Numbered from the stretch's first letter, positions 43,932 through 55,579 are shown. The stretch is 64,000 nucleotides of DNA from Persicaria tinctoria (GCA_037127255.1 JBANSL010000004.1:36048467-36112466); one strand, 5' to 3'. The notes: generated by a model not told the origin, from the sequence alone. A program made the numbers and translations.

Positions 43932-46187
43932 TCATGGTGGGTGTAGACGAGTCTTCATGAGCTCCGTGTGTGGACGCAGGCTCACTTCCTGTGCTGGTGG
44001 TGTAACCTTGAGCCAAGTGATCCAGGGTGGCCTGAACCCTTGCTCTAACGTTCCATGGTGACGGACAAGAAAGGCTTTAGTTGCAATTTGAATCTTCTTG
44101 GCCCTTGCACGAGTGACAGGACCATCGAATGGAACCTTCATGTTGTCCTCAATGTAACCAGGAGTCATCGATAATTGCACGACATCATTCTCCTCCACTG
44201 GACTTCGATTTGTCCTCAAATCATCGTCAGAGTCATCGTTAGGCACAAACAAGGATAGATCGACGACGTTGAATGTAGAATGGACGCTGTACTTATCGGC
44301 AGGGAGATCCAGCTTGTATGCATTAGGACCCATCTTCTGAACCACTTTAAATGGTCGATCTCGCCTGGGGTCCAGCTTAGACTTCCGTTGTTGCGGAAAC
44401 CTTTCCTTCCTGAGATGCAGCCAGACCAGATCACCAACGTTGAACTGCACATCCTTGCGATGCTTGTCCTTCGCGGCCTTGTATTGCGCAGTCTTCCTCT
44501 CCAGCCGCGCCTTGGTACGCTCATGCAAGCGCTTGATGAAGTCCACTTGCATAGCTGCATCCATGCTCTCCTTTCCCTTATATGGCCGAGGCAGCATGTC
44601 CACATGAGTTAGTGGATTTCGGCCATATACTACTTCGAAGGGGGTAAGCTTTGTTGCAGAGTGCCTAGACCTGTTATATGCAAATACTACAAATGGTAGG
44701 CATTCTTCCCACCTCCGGAGGTTAGTTCGCAACATGACTCTAAGGAGAGCCCCAAGAGTTCTATTTGTGTCCTCAGTTTGGCCATCAATTTGTGGGTGAC
44801 AAGAAGTAGAAAATAGCAATTTTGTACCCAATTTAGACCATAGAGTTTTCCAAAAAGAACTTAAAAATTTAGGATCACGGTCAGAAACTATAGATAATGG
44901 CAATCCATGTAAGCGAACAACATATTTGAAGAATAAATGAGCAACATGAATAGCATCATCAGTTTTGTGACATGGAATAAAATGAGTCATTTTGGAAAAT
45001 CTGTCTACAACAACAAATATGGAATCGTGACCCTTAGAAGTTCTAGGCAATCCTACAATAAAATCCATAGAAACATCTTCCCATGGTGCATTAGCAATAG
45101 GCAAAGGTTGATATAGACCATTAGCATTAGATTTCGATTTGGCCTTAGCACATGTAACACAACTTTTGACAAATCTCAGCACATAATTAGACATTTTAGG
45201 CCAAAAGTAATGTTCCTTAAGTCCTGCTAAGGATTTTTCGAAACCACTATGTCCTCTAGATTCATGAATTTCTTGAGTTAACAATCGGCGAATAGAAGAA
45301 GATGGGATACAAAGCTTGCCCATCTTAAACAAATAACCATTATCAAGAAAAAATGGATCAACTTCACCTTTGGACACACATTGAGCATATATAGTTTTAA
45401 AGAAACTATCAGAAGCATACAGTTCCTTGATCAATGCAAAACCCAAAACATGTGCATCCATATGGTTTAGGAGGACATACCTGCGTGATAGCGCGTCAGC
45501 TACCACATTATCCTTTCCCTTCTTGTGGTGAACCACATAGGAAAAAGTCTCTTTAAACTCCACCCATCGAGCAAGTCGCCTGCTGAGCACTGCTTGTCCT
45601 TTGAGGTACTTTAGAGCTTCATGATCCGAATGAATCACAAACCCCTTAGGCCAGAGATAATGTTGCCAAGTCTGCAAGCAGCGAACCAGTGCAAATAGCT
45701 CCTTGTCGTAGGTAGAATAGTTGAGCTCAGCGGAGCCCAACTTTTCGCTGAAGTAGGTGATGGGACGCTTGTTCTGCAGTAGGACCCCTCCAATGCCAGT
45801 GCCAGAAGCGTCACACTCGAGCTCAAAAGGTTGAGCAAAGTCAGGTAACTGCAGCACTAGGGCATGTGTCAGGCGATCCTTGAGGGCGTCGAAAGCCTTT
45901 TGATGTGAGTCTGTCCAGCGAAATGTCACATCTTTCTTTGTCAGCTCATGTAGGGGGGCGGCAATCAGGCTGAAGTCCTTGATAAAACGTCGATAGAAAC
46001 CAGCAAGGATCAAGAATGAGTGGACATGAGTGGATGTATTCTGCCTGGCCCACTCCTGAATAGCACGAATCTTCTCCTCATCCACCTTTAATTCAGATGC
46101 AGTCACTACAAAACCAAGAAAAATGGTAGACTCTGTTTCATTCATATAAGCCATACTTAGTTTTAAAAGCCGTTTTCCATTCATCAC
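43932..46187 (-). pseudogene. RNase H and integrase of element F (751 open codons)
   Basis: The longest open frame of F. It begins in the RT connection (TIFLGFVVTASELKVDEEKI, AGFYRRFIKDFSLIAAPLHE). RNase H follows at about residues 115-235 (FELECDASGTGIGGVLLQN, YDKELFALVRCLQTWQHYL, FVIHSDHEALKYLKG), with its acidic residues present. Integrase has the HHCC zinc finger (HESRGHSGF, then CVTCAKAK) and the DDE residues (MDFIVGLPRTSKGHDS, SIVSDRDPKFLS and the E in QIDGQTEDTNRTLG). The tail has HSTFNVVDLSLF and GPVTRARAKKIQ, and no chromodomain that I can see. It lacks a complete RT, so it is a relic despite being open. Confidence 0.85.
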
Positions 46188-46657
46188 TCTGTTTCATCCT
46201 AATTTGATGATATCCACTTCTAAGGTCAATTTTAGAAAAAAATACAAACACCATGAAGTTCATCAAGCATATCATCTAAACGAGGAATAGGGTGGCGATA
46301 CTTAACCGTTATTTGGTTGATTGCGCTACAATCAACACACATGCGCCAGGAGCCATCCTTCTTTGGAACCAAAATGACAGGCACGGCACAGGGAGATAGG
46401 CTTTCTCGCACAAAGCCTTTATTCATCAATTCTGTGACTTGGCGTTGCAGCTCCTTTGTTTCCTCGGGACTAGCTCTATAAGTGGCGCGATTAGGCAAGG
46501 CTGTCCCAGGCACAAAGTGAATCTGGTGCTCAATACCTCTAATAGGAGGCAAGCCTTGGGGTGGTTCAGCTGGAAGCACATCTAGATAATCCTGCAGAAG
46601 AGCAGCAATAGGTACAGGAATATGATTCAATTCAACATTAAGTAATACCTGTTTCAT
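46188..46657 (-). pseudogene. reverse transcriptase N-terminal part of element F, catalytic centre deleted
   Basis: The frame 46657-46232 shows PQGLPPIRGIEHQIHFVPG, ETKELQRQVTELMNKGFVRE, VPKKDGSWRMCVDC and [16 protein letters not shown]. After a frame change the DNA still encodes [13 protein letters not shown] and [13 protein letters not shown]. It then jumps directly to the region after the YxDD box. The segment that should carry the catalytic aspartates (roughly 70-80 codons) is missing near 46135. RT activity is impossible. Confidence 0.85.
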
Positions 46658-46819
46658 TACCAGTAGAATATGAGGTCAATGAACATTCCATGTGATGGTC
46701 CCTTTTTGAGGTTGAGAGACCAATGATCGACGTTATACAGAGCCCTTAAGTGATGCAGAAGAGGGCTGAGTGGACGCCGAGTGGGAAGGGGGTGGTGCCG
46801 AGGAGGCTGCAGGGGCGGC
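46658..46819 (-). pseudogene. protease-to-RT linker of element F, part 2
   Basis: Alanine/serine/proline-rich linker (SSAPPPSHSASTQPSSASLK) with stops. It continues the linker at 48923-49060 once solo LTR E is removed. Confidence 0.5.
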
Positions 46820-48917
46820 TATTGTAGGAAGGAAAATCGAGATTGCAAATAAAATATAAATAAATCACAACAAATTCTGCCCACGCAAATAATTACAAGA
46901 CCTCCTCCTGATGTAGCAGGGGAAAGTCAGGATCGATCCACGAGGAAGCGTGTCAGCGGATCCTAGGCAGCGGTGGAATCTCACGGACAGAAGTCGATAA
47001 CAGGGTCCTAGATCTCGAGTACAGCTACTCGACAGAAGATCGGACAGTCGAACAGGGCAGCAGCAACTCGGCAAAGGTGGTCGATCTCGACAAGGCCCTA
47101 ATCGAGATCGATTAGCCTTTTGGTTGACTTCGGGTTGGCTTGTCGAGTTCCTGCACAAGTAAGCTACGGCGACTCTAGGTCGAAGATCAGTAGTCGAGGT
47201 CGACCAGGGTTTGGTCGAGATCGACGAGGGCAGGGAGTAAAAACGAAACTTAAAGAAAGTAAAAATAAATGCTTTGGGGTTTTGACTTAAACTTAATGTA
47301 AAGGACTTCCAAGATTGGGGTTTGCAACAACGATAACCAAACATGCATAAGGCAGGACCAAACAGATAATCATGTGAATCGCATTAAAGGACTAAGCTTT
47401 CGCCTTTTCCAACAATTAGACAACTCTTTCAAGAAACCCTAATTGTCTCTACCGATTTTATGTTTATAATCTAAGTTGTTAGCATGAATCTCCATTAGTT
47501 GGGCAACAAACACATCAACAAGTAGAAAAATGCTCAAAACATGATAAAGGTCGGATCTTTTACCTCAATTATGCATGGCTATCGTCGGGCTCGCCCCAAC
47601 CCTAGAAGTGGGTGGACTACTCGCGCTTCATCGCAAACTCAGACATCATTGATTGAAAGAAAACAACTTGCATTAAACTAAATTCCAAGACTTTACAATC
47701 CTGGCAATCCAACTCTCGTCGAATGCCAAAACCCTAAAACCTCTGAACTCCTAAACCGTCTCTGTGGAACTACTTCTCTACTTCTGAAATTGAATGAATA
47801 AAACTGAGCCCCATGGGCTTTATTTATAGGCCTCTAATCCTTGCTACTCAAGTATAGAATATCTATATCTATATCTAAAACTTTATCTAAAACTTTAATG
47901 ATAAATAAAAGACATAAAGGAATTAAATCTAAAATAGGAAATATATCTAAAGTGTCTTCAATGGATAGAACTTTTCTTCCTCATGGTAGATCTTGATATT
48001 TTCGGATAGAATCAGCAATCTTCACGCCCAAGCAATTCCAAGTCGAGTAGGATTCGTCGAACCGAGTAACGCGGCTCTGGAGGTCTACCCGATCTCGACA
48101 AGGGTCTGGTCGATCTCGAGTAGGGTTGACTGGCTCGGCTTTGTCGTCTCGGCTAACTGGTGCTCGACAGACTCGGACTTGGTTCACGGTGCTCGTCGAT
48201 CTCGACAAGGGCTCGTCGAGGTCGAGTAGACTGGCTATGTCGACTGGGTCTTCTCGGGTGGCTCTACTCGACAGGCTCGAATCTGGACTCGGGGCTCGTC
48301 GATCTCGACAAGGACTCGTCGAGGTCGAGTAGGGTGTGGCCTTCTCTGGTCGAGCAGCTTCTCCTCGGCATGGACTCGGACTGGCGCTGTGGGGCTTGTT
48401 GATCTCGACAAGGCTTTGTCGAGATCGAGTACAGGTGTGCTCGGCTTCTCGTCCTCGGCTTCTCGGTCAGCTTCTCTCCTTGTCGACTCCGGGTGTGGCG
48501 CTGGGCTTCGTCGATCTCGACTAAGTCTTGTCGAGATCGAGTTGGGTCCGGAAGTCGGGTTGTCTGGCTCTCGACGTTGCTCCTGGTCGACAAGGCTTTG
48601 CTCAGGCATACTTGTCGAGATTGAGTAAGGGCTACTCGAGGTCGACTAGTCTGGTTTCTCAGCTCGATTCGACTGGTTCCGTTGCTGCTTTGACCTTGGA
48701 CTTCTGTAGCTGTTTTCCGAGCTTTTCCGACCTTCCTTAGAATTGCTGTAAAACGCCTCGAATTCTGCGAATTAAACAGAAACTGGTTTAGATTACATAA
48801 TTTGGAAAATAAACATAAACTGCATAGGTTCTGTACTATCTTAACCCGAATGAATGAAATGCATGCAGAAATCGATATAAACGTTACAGTAAAACATGGC
48901 AGATTCAGCTCACAATA
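46820..48917 (-). mobile_element. solo LTR E, 2098 bp, nested in F
   Basis: Same family as A, B, C and G; flanked by the exact duplication gcggc (46815-46819 and 48918-48922). The termini are TATTGTAGG and CTCACAATA instead of TGTTGTAGG and CTCACAACA, so the usual TG...CA ends have become TA...TA in a symmetrical way. The minus-strand TATA box is at 47821-47828. It is rich in TCGAnnTCGA motifs (48088-48650). Confidence 0.9.
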
Positions 48918-48922
48918 GCGGC

Positions 48923-49060
48923 TGGTGGGGCCGCGGGCGCAGCAGGCTGGGCCGCGGGGGCGGCCTGTTGTGCCGAGCTCCCCTTGAGCTTCTCCTTCCT
49001 TTCAGCTTCCTTCTGGGCGTCCTGTTGTTGCTTCTTGCGAACCTGGTCCTTCAGAATAGT
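48923..49060 (-). pseudogene. protease-to-RT linker of element F, part 1
   Basis: Basic and alanine-rich: VRKKQQQDAQKEAERKEKLK, then AQQAAPAAQPAAPAA. It follows the TAA at 49063-49061 in the same frame. Confidence 0.5.
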
Positions 49061-49624
49061 TTATGGCGAAAGGGGTAGGAGAGTAACTCTCCTCCCATCA
49101 AAAGTGAAAGCATATGTATTTGCACGACCATCATGAAAAACAGAACGATCATATAACCAATGACGACCCAATAATATATGACTACAATCCATGCGAGCAA
49201 CATCACATAATATTTTATCATGATATGATCCAATTGAAAGAGAAACTAAACATTGTTTAGTGACCATTATATCAGATCCATCATCAGTAATGCCATTTAA
49301 TCCATAGTGAGGAGCTCTAGGAGTAGTGGTTAAACGGAGGAAATCCACTACCTTTTCACTGATGAGATTGCAGCAACTCCCACCGTCGATGATGAGGCTT
49401 AGGGTAGCCTCGCGAACTAAACACCTAGCGTGGAATATTTTCTCCCTTTGATCAGCCATGGGAGATTCCTGAATGTGTAGGACCCGCCGATTGATAATGC
49501 AAAGCAAGTTATCGTACTCCGAAGTATCGATCTCCTCAATAGGCTCAGACGGCTGGTCCTCCTCCACTTCACTCAAAATTACCTGGTCCTCAACAGTCTC
49601 CTCCTCATAGTAATGGTCTCCCAA
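49061..49624 (-). pseudogene. aspartic protease of element F
   Basis: Retropepsin-like region, continuous in frame with gag. The active-site block is LIIDGGSCCNLISEKVVDFL (DGGS in place of DTGA/DSGA, a form usual in plant chromoviruses). It continues MVTKQCLVSLSIGSYHDKIL, DCSHILLGRHWLYDRSVFHD and ends RRVTLLPLSP. The frame ends with TAA at 49063-49061, a premature stop because linker sequence continues in the same frame beyond it. Confidence 0.8.
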
Positions 49625-51109
49625 ATCATTGAGAAGAACCTTCCTTTTCTGAGGGCAATTGCGAGAGACATGCCCAGAACCACCACAAGTGAAGAAACGG
49701 ATATCTTTGTTGCGATCTGTAGAGGGTGCATCAACTCTTCTAGTTTCAACCTGATAACCCTATTGAGGTGAGTTGGAAACTCTCTTTTGCTGCATAGAAG
49801 GGTTAGAAGTAGAAGGCATATATTGACTAGAAGGGTTAAAGGGAATAAACCTGTGACCTTGAGAGGTCTGGTCGAATCTAGCCCTCTGTTGTCGTAGCTG
49901 TTGTTGCTGTTGTTCATACAAAAGCTGTGCTTTATGAGACAAAGTGTTAATATCTCTAATGGAATGGATAGATAAAGGATTTTGAATAGAAATATTAAGA
50001 CCAGCAAGAAATTGAGTACACAAAGCACGTTCAGTAAGATAAACATTAGCCGGATGGGAGAGCCGTTCAAGCTCATCCCTGTAGTCATTAGGAGAGCGAG
50101 TTCCTTGGCGGCAGGACGCGAGCTGCATCCTCATAGACTCCGTGTATTCCTTAGGCACATGTCTCTTCTTCAAGAGATAGCGAAGTTGTGGTCAGGTTTC
50201 AACAGGTTGCTTGTCCTGACGACGGCGCATCTCACGAGTGCGGAACCACCAGGTGCGAGCTTTACCTACTAAATGCAATATAACAACTTCCAACTTCTCC
50301 GTTTCCTCATAGCGTAAATGTTCAAGCAGATAGTCAGTATTATTTTCCCAAACCAGATAAGCTTCAGGATCAGTGTTACCATCAAAGGTTTCTAACTTAA
50401 GCTTAACATCTCGTCTCTGTATAGCTTGAGCATTATCAAATCTAGGATGACCAAAATTAGGAAGGGGTAAATCATTAAAGTTAGGATTTACCTCATGGTA
50501 AGCATCCTCCAAATGTGGCGTCTCATATAGATCATTATTGCTGCGGTTGTCATCCCAGTTAGAACGGGTGTGCAGGGGCTGCTGATGACGCTGATTTGGC
50601 CTCCCTTGCTGATGCCGTGGTGGGGTGTGCTCACGGCGATCCTGGTTGCCATTGAAGCCCGCTAGATGATCATTGTCATTCTCTCCATTGAAAGGGTTAG
50701 GAGTAGCAGACTTAAGCTTAAAATGTAATTGACTAGAAGGGGGTGTTTGACCAGTAGAAGAAAAGTTACCTATAGGATGAGTATTACCTGTAGGTGGGAC
50801 ATTACCTGAAGGAGGTGTAGTATCTGGGGGTGGTGGAGGCGACTTACCTCCAGAGGGAGGTGTAGATCCAGAAGCCTCTGCCTGTTTTGCCTCCTCCAAT
50901 TGCCGAGTGAATGCCTGTTTGATGAGGTCAGAGAAAAATACGCGGTCCTATGTACGTTCGACAACTCGACGATTTGCAGCCTCTGTCAGTTCCTTACGCA
51001 TAGCCAGGGTAGAGGATTGGACAACAGAGTCAATAATAAACTGCATTTCAGAAGCCGAAATGGTAGTAGGTGGGGTAGGGGAAGGGTTGGGGTCGCTATC
51101 GTTCGACAT
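49625..51109 (-). pseudogene. Gag of element F with three in-frame stops
   Basis: From the ATG at 51109-51107 (MSNDSDPNPSPTPPTT) the whole gag-protease region keeps one frame for 682 codons, with no frameshift. It has three stops: TAG at 50950-50948, TGA at 50194-50192 and TAG at 49762-49760. Domains in order: a proline-rich stretch (SGGKSPPPPPDTTPPSGN), the gag core (KLETFDGNTDPEAYLVWENN, LEVVILHLVGKARTWW, YTESMRMQLASCRQGTRSPN), a glutamine run and a zinc knuckle reading FFTCGGSGHVSRNC. The first cysteine of the knuckle is replaced by phenylalanine. This is a clean ORF decayed by point mutation only. Confidence 0.85.
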
Positions 51110-52074
51110 GTTCCTACAATATCAGAAGAGCAACAAGTAAACGAAGCAAAGACCAGAAACCAAGTAATGGAGTTGCTTCAGTATATACCAAGTGGGTACA
51201 CCTTCTTGAAATGTTTGAAGAGGCATGGGGTTTGGTTTGGGGTGTTGGGTTCTCTTTCTCTTTAAACCCTTTGCTCTTCTCCATTGCCATGCTATGCATT
51301 CTGGTCACCACACCCACCTTAGACATGGCTTTGCTAATTTTAGACAAGGGAGGAAATAAATTATAAATAAATAAATAAATTAGAAATAAATTAAAAGTTT
51401 TGTGGTATGTGTATGTACTGAAAACTATATATGTTTATGAGCAACTCATAAGATAAAATCAGGTAGTGGGTTATGAAAATTGTGGAGCTTGTGGTCTTTA
51501 TAAGTAAAGCCTAAAGGGCAAACGTTTAATATTTTTTATTTACTTATTTATTGTTATATCGTTTGATCCTAATTAATATAAGAAGATTGTAACTCAGATT
51601 TGCCTCCTTAGTTGGGTTTATTCGACTTTTCTGATGCGTTTATCTCTGCTGATTTTTGCAGGACGGAAGGAGATTTGAAATCACGAAGATAGCGATTCAT
51701 GTCAGACGAAGAACCCACCGAGATTGTCTCTCAATTCTAGCATATCAGTTGTGTCTTTTAGCATCTAAACTCTCTAGTTATGTTTCGTTTTAGTTAATAT
51801 CAGACATTTGGCTGGCCCTTGTCCTATATACATTAGTTCTACTGTGCAAGGGAGAGACAAGATCTTTACTCTAGTTTCAAGCTTCATCAAGTGCCATGTT
51901 CATGGTTTGGATTATCTTAATGAGAACGTATTTACTTTTGATAATAACCTTGCATTGTGTTGGTGTTTGAACGTGTTGTGTATATTTGTAAAAATAAACA
52001 TGTGAATAGGAACAATATCAAATGTACAGGTGGAATTGGACCTAATAAAATTGGCCATTTAAAAAAAATATATA
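51110..52074. other. DNA between F gag and the CACTA end, unassigned
   Basis: The first 200-250 bases are probably the F leader or LTR (minus). Further right there is a 21-base A/T repeat (taaataaataaat) at 51365-51390 and a phrase ctgatttttgcaggacggaa at 51650-51669 that looks like a splice acceptor. No protein family can be assigned. Confidence 0.4.
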
Positions 52075-52461
52075 TATAAAAGAGCCCGGACGTATTAAAT
52101 CCGGGACATAAACACATTTTGCAGCTGTAAAAATAACAGACCAAATAGCCCGGATCTACCAATATCCGGGCTTTATAATCTGTTTACATGCTTTTTTGGA
52201 CAAGGAAAATAGCCCGGAGATAACACATCCGGGATATTTGATATACAAAATAACCCGGATATTAAACTTCCATCTGGGCTATAAAAGCTGTGAGATTTTT
52301 TTACCCAATTCGGACTGGCCTCTATTAGCTCGGGCGTGTAGATTTGGGGTCCGGGCTCTTTACCTATTATCACATTAACCTGATGCCCGGACCCCATATG
52401 CTCTATATCCGGGCTATAATACAAAAAACGCCCGGGCTCTTTAGCCTATTTTCTACTAGTG
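52075..52461. mobile_element. terminal and subterminal region of a CACTA (En/Spm) transposon
   Basis: The outer end reads, on the minus strand from 52461, CACTAGTAGAAAATAGGC, matching the CACTA terminal form. Inside it the words agcccggat, atccgggct and variants occur at least eight times in both orientations over 370 bp (52083, 52146, 52161, 52209, 52252, 52384, 52409 and 52430). Such subterminal repeats are transposase-binding regions in this superfamily. The other end is not found in the window, so this is a truncated or very long element. Confidence 0.7.
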
Positions 52462-52464
52462 GAG

Positions 52465-52970
52465 ACTCTTTCATGTTCGTGAGTCATGTCCTATTCTCGA
52501 GCATTGTACAACTTCAAGAGGCGCCATTGAAGACATGCATGTGTATTGGACATGCTATGGCCGATCCACCTTAGTCTTAGAAGAGCCGATTTGGGCTAAG
52601 TGTTGAACACCCCTTTCATTGCTATTTTTAGTATTAATTTTACTTAAGCTATTTTAGAAAACTTTAGGGGTTATTTTAATTATTTCTTTTAATTATTCTT
52701 TTTATTAGAAATCGGCTTTGTTAGGGTTATAAGAACCGATTTCCATCATTGTAGAACTCACGTCTATTTTGAATAAAAGTTCTCTGTTTTGTGTGAAACA
52801 CATTGAGTGCAAAGTCAATTGATTCGAAGCAAGGCTCATCGATTGCAACTATTGGTATTGATCTTAGCTTGGTTTGCCTTGTGCTTATCAACCTCGCAAA
52901 GGCTTGGTAATCCTAGTATGCACAAGCCCCCTCCTTGTGCCTCCAAGCTATCCGCTTGGTTGTGTAGGGT
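52465..52970. other. unassigned DNA between CACTA end and LTR G
   Basis: Contains aatcggctttgttagggtta and aagagccgatttgggctaag (related words in opposite orientation) and an aataaaagttctctgttttg phrase like an LTR R region. It could be part of another LTR. No coding sense is seen. Confidence 0.35.
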
Positions 52971-53660
52971 TGTTGTAGAGTGACGAGAGGGTTTCTCGAC
53001 CAAATAAATTTGTAGTCAAGACCCCGCTATAGGATAGTGGATTCAGGTTCGCCCTCGGGAAGAAGTCAACGGTTCTAGGTTTAGTGTGTTTTGGGGTCCA
53101 GGGGTAGCGGAAAAAGGTGGCGCGGTTGCTGTCGACGTCGGCTAAGAGTTGGTCGACGCCGAGGGATGGAGAGAGAATGGTGGTTTGATATCGAGTAGAA
53201 TATGTGCCAAATAAAAATAATAAAATAAAACAAATGAATTGCAAACTTCTAAGGTTAGGGATCACCACATCAATAAACATATGTGTAGATTATAAATCAT
53301 ATAAAGGTGATAGAGGCTCTCGCATAAAAACCTAATTTGTTTCTACCTTTTCTTAATTAGGATTAGTCGGCTCTCGCAAATAAACCCTAATTACTATCCA
53401 ATTCATAATAAGATCACTTTCGCTTCAATATCATGAATAAGGAATTTCCTCAACTCTCGCAAAGGATTAAGCACGTAGGTAGATGATGATAAAGACATAA
53501 ATTCATGGATTTATAAATCAAACATACATATCTATGTTGGGATCACCCCAACCCTAGAAGAAGGAAATTAGAAACAAACCATAATAAAAGAAATTAACTT
53601 TAACATAAAATAAACTAAAACTCACAACCGTTCGTCTCCTTCCTTCTCCTTCTCTCTCGC

Positions 53661-53732
<72 letters not shown>

Positions 53733-54604
53733 CTTGCCTCCTCTCTCTCATCCTCTCTCTCTCTTCTCTCCTTGCGCCCGAAGACGGATTTGCTTGAATC
53801 CATGAAAATCAGCTCCTTAGGGCTTTATTTATAGGCTTCATTCCCTAGCTATTCTAGGAAAGAAATTTTATCTATATCTATATATATTTATCTATCTAAT
53901 AACATTAAGATAAAACATGGAAATAAATAATTATATCTAAAAGAAAATAAAGCTAAGGTGGATAGAATATCTCGAATCTTGGCTTCCAAGTAACCTCTTA
54001 GGCTCGGATTTCTCCTCGTACTCGACTCGGACTTTCTGGAATTTTCCTCAACATCGAGTAAGTTCCTTGACGTCGAGTAAGGTCTTCACTCCTCGGATTG
54101 TACTCGATCTCGGCTATCGTCTCGGCCATTGAGTGGCTCCTACTCGATTTCGTCCTCTGGAGCAAAAGTCGAGTAGAATTTGGTCGATTTCGACCAGTTT
54201 GGTGGACTTCGAGTAACTCTGTCGCTTTCAGCATTCTGCTCCGTTCTTAAAACGAATTTTCTCGAGTCCTCGTTTGTCGGATTGATGCATATGATCATGC
54301 ATTGGAAAACTCTTTTCGATGGCTACAACTCTCATGAAGACATCAGGGCTTGATTCAGAATGATGAATGGCGAAAAATGGCCTTTTCTCCAGCTGCGCCA
54401 TTCTTAGCTTCTCCGTGACTTTCCTTTAAGCTCCAAAATGCGTCCGATTTCTGCGAAATATAACAAAAACTTGTGTAGACCTCCGTATATTGCAAATAAC
54501 CATAATATACACAAATTATGTATTATTTTAACCCAAATGCATGAAATGCATACAGAAATCGATATAAAAGTAGATGTAAAACATGGCAAATTAGGCTCAC
54601 AACA
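52971..54604 (-). repeat. LTR of element G (A/B family), 1634 bp
   Basis: Ends TGTTGTAGAG and GGCTCACAACA. It aligns with B's LTR along its length but is clearly more diverged. It has the TATA box (53826-53833, minus), a long TC microsatellite (53655-53728) and motif copies of an older, more varied type (53132, 53150, 54055 and 54070). A PPT and tail follow at 54605, so this is a 3-prime LTR of a minus-strand element. Confidence 0.85.
53655..53728. repeat. TC microsatellite
   Basis: About 36 TC units with few interruptions, at the same LTR position as the GA tract in element A (opposite strand). Confidence 0.95.
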
Positions 54605-55380
54605 AACACCACATACTTAAGCTTGCTTGTCCTCAAGCAATACTTTTAATTTTCATTCAGGGGAAGAAATCAAAACTCTCAACATATTAGATTCATTCTC
54701 ATATGTCCCTGCAATTAATTACCATCCTCGAAAAGGTACTAGTGTCACAAATCCATGCATGTGCAATTAAAAAGCAACATCTACTCACAAAAGGAAGGTT
54801 ATGCAAAACATTAATTCGTGACAAAGCATTAATAATCAAGAGGACTTTAATTTAAGCTCAATAAGGAGTAGATTGGTAAAAGGCTAAAGGTGGGCAATTT
54901 TTGGCCATGTGGTGCTAATGATCCGAGGAAACGGAGTATTTTCAAACTTTCTTAACCACGTCCCTTTTTCATAAGATTTCTCATCTTTCATAATGTTTTT
55001 ATCAATAAAAATGCTTTTATCTCTCTATCCTCAGCACTGCCTTCTCGCGAGTCGCAAACATGGGTGTCATGAATTGCCCTGGATACTTAGTGCTTTGGAC
55101 TCCTCACCTTAATGTCCCATCTCACTGAACTATTATCTCCATAATGTCACATGATATATAACAACACAACAAACATATAATAATCTCCATAATGTCACAT
55201 CATTCTCAACATAATCCCCGGATAGGAAATAAGGAAAAGAATGGCAATATTTGGAACATGTGGAGCAAAATATGAAATAAGGCATATTATGGCTTTTGTG
55301 ATGCATAAGCATAGGTAAGGCTAGAAATATAAACATATGAGCATTATATGGAAATATAAAGTCCCCCATCCTCTTATCAT
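54605..55380 (-). other. non-coding tail of element G
   Basis: Matches B's tail 33541-34385 (tcaagaggactttaatttaa, cactgccttctcgcgagtcg). The PPT-like minus-strand aagtatgtggtgtt lies next to the LTR. LINE J interrupts the tail at 55380. Only four further bases of G (60711-60714) are recognisable after the LINE, then the homology ends. Confidence 0.8.
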
Positions 55381-55579
55381 CTGAATTGATAAATATATAG
55401 ATGTGGTAACGTAGTTACAAAAAGAACAAACCAAACTCGGGTTTGCCTATAAAAAAGAGAGAAAGAACCCCACGCTTCCAAAATGGGGGATCCCACATGT
55501 ATGCTCTCCAAAAAGAATAAGCACTAACTCCTATCTCCTAAAAACTCCCTATCTCACGCACTCCCCCTCCCCCAATTGT

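Larger units (their letters stand above)
42002..51340 (-). mobile_element. Ty3/gypsy element F (chromovirus-like), decayed, split by solo LTR E
   Basis: Minus-strand order: gag (from 51109), protease, linker, RT, RNase H, integrase (stop at 43932), then a GC-rich and AT-rich flank to 42002. Gag-protease is in one frame with three stops; RT has lost its catalytic centre; integrase is otherwise open. LTR borders are not certain. At 43850-42900 the sequence looks like an LTR followed by a PBS-like word (agtggtatcggatttcag on the minus strand, about 42912-42895) and by leader-like DNA. This would mean a second, truncated copy in tandem. Confidence 0.75.
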
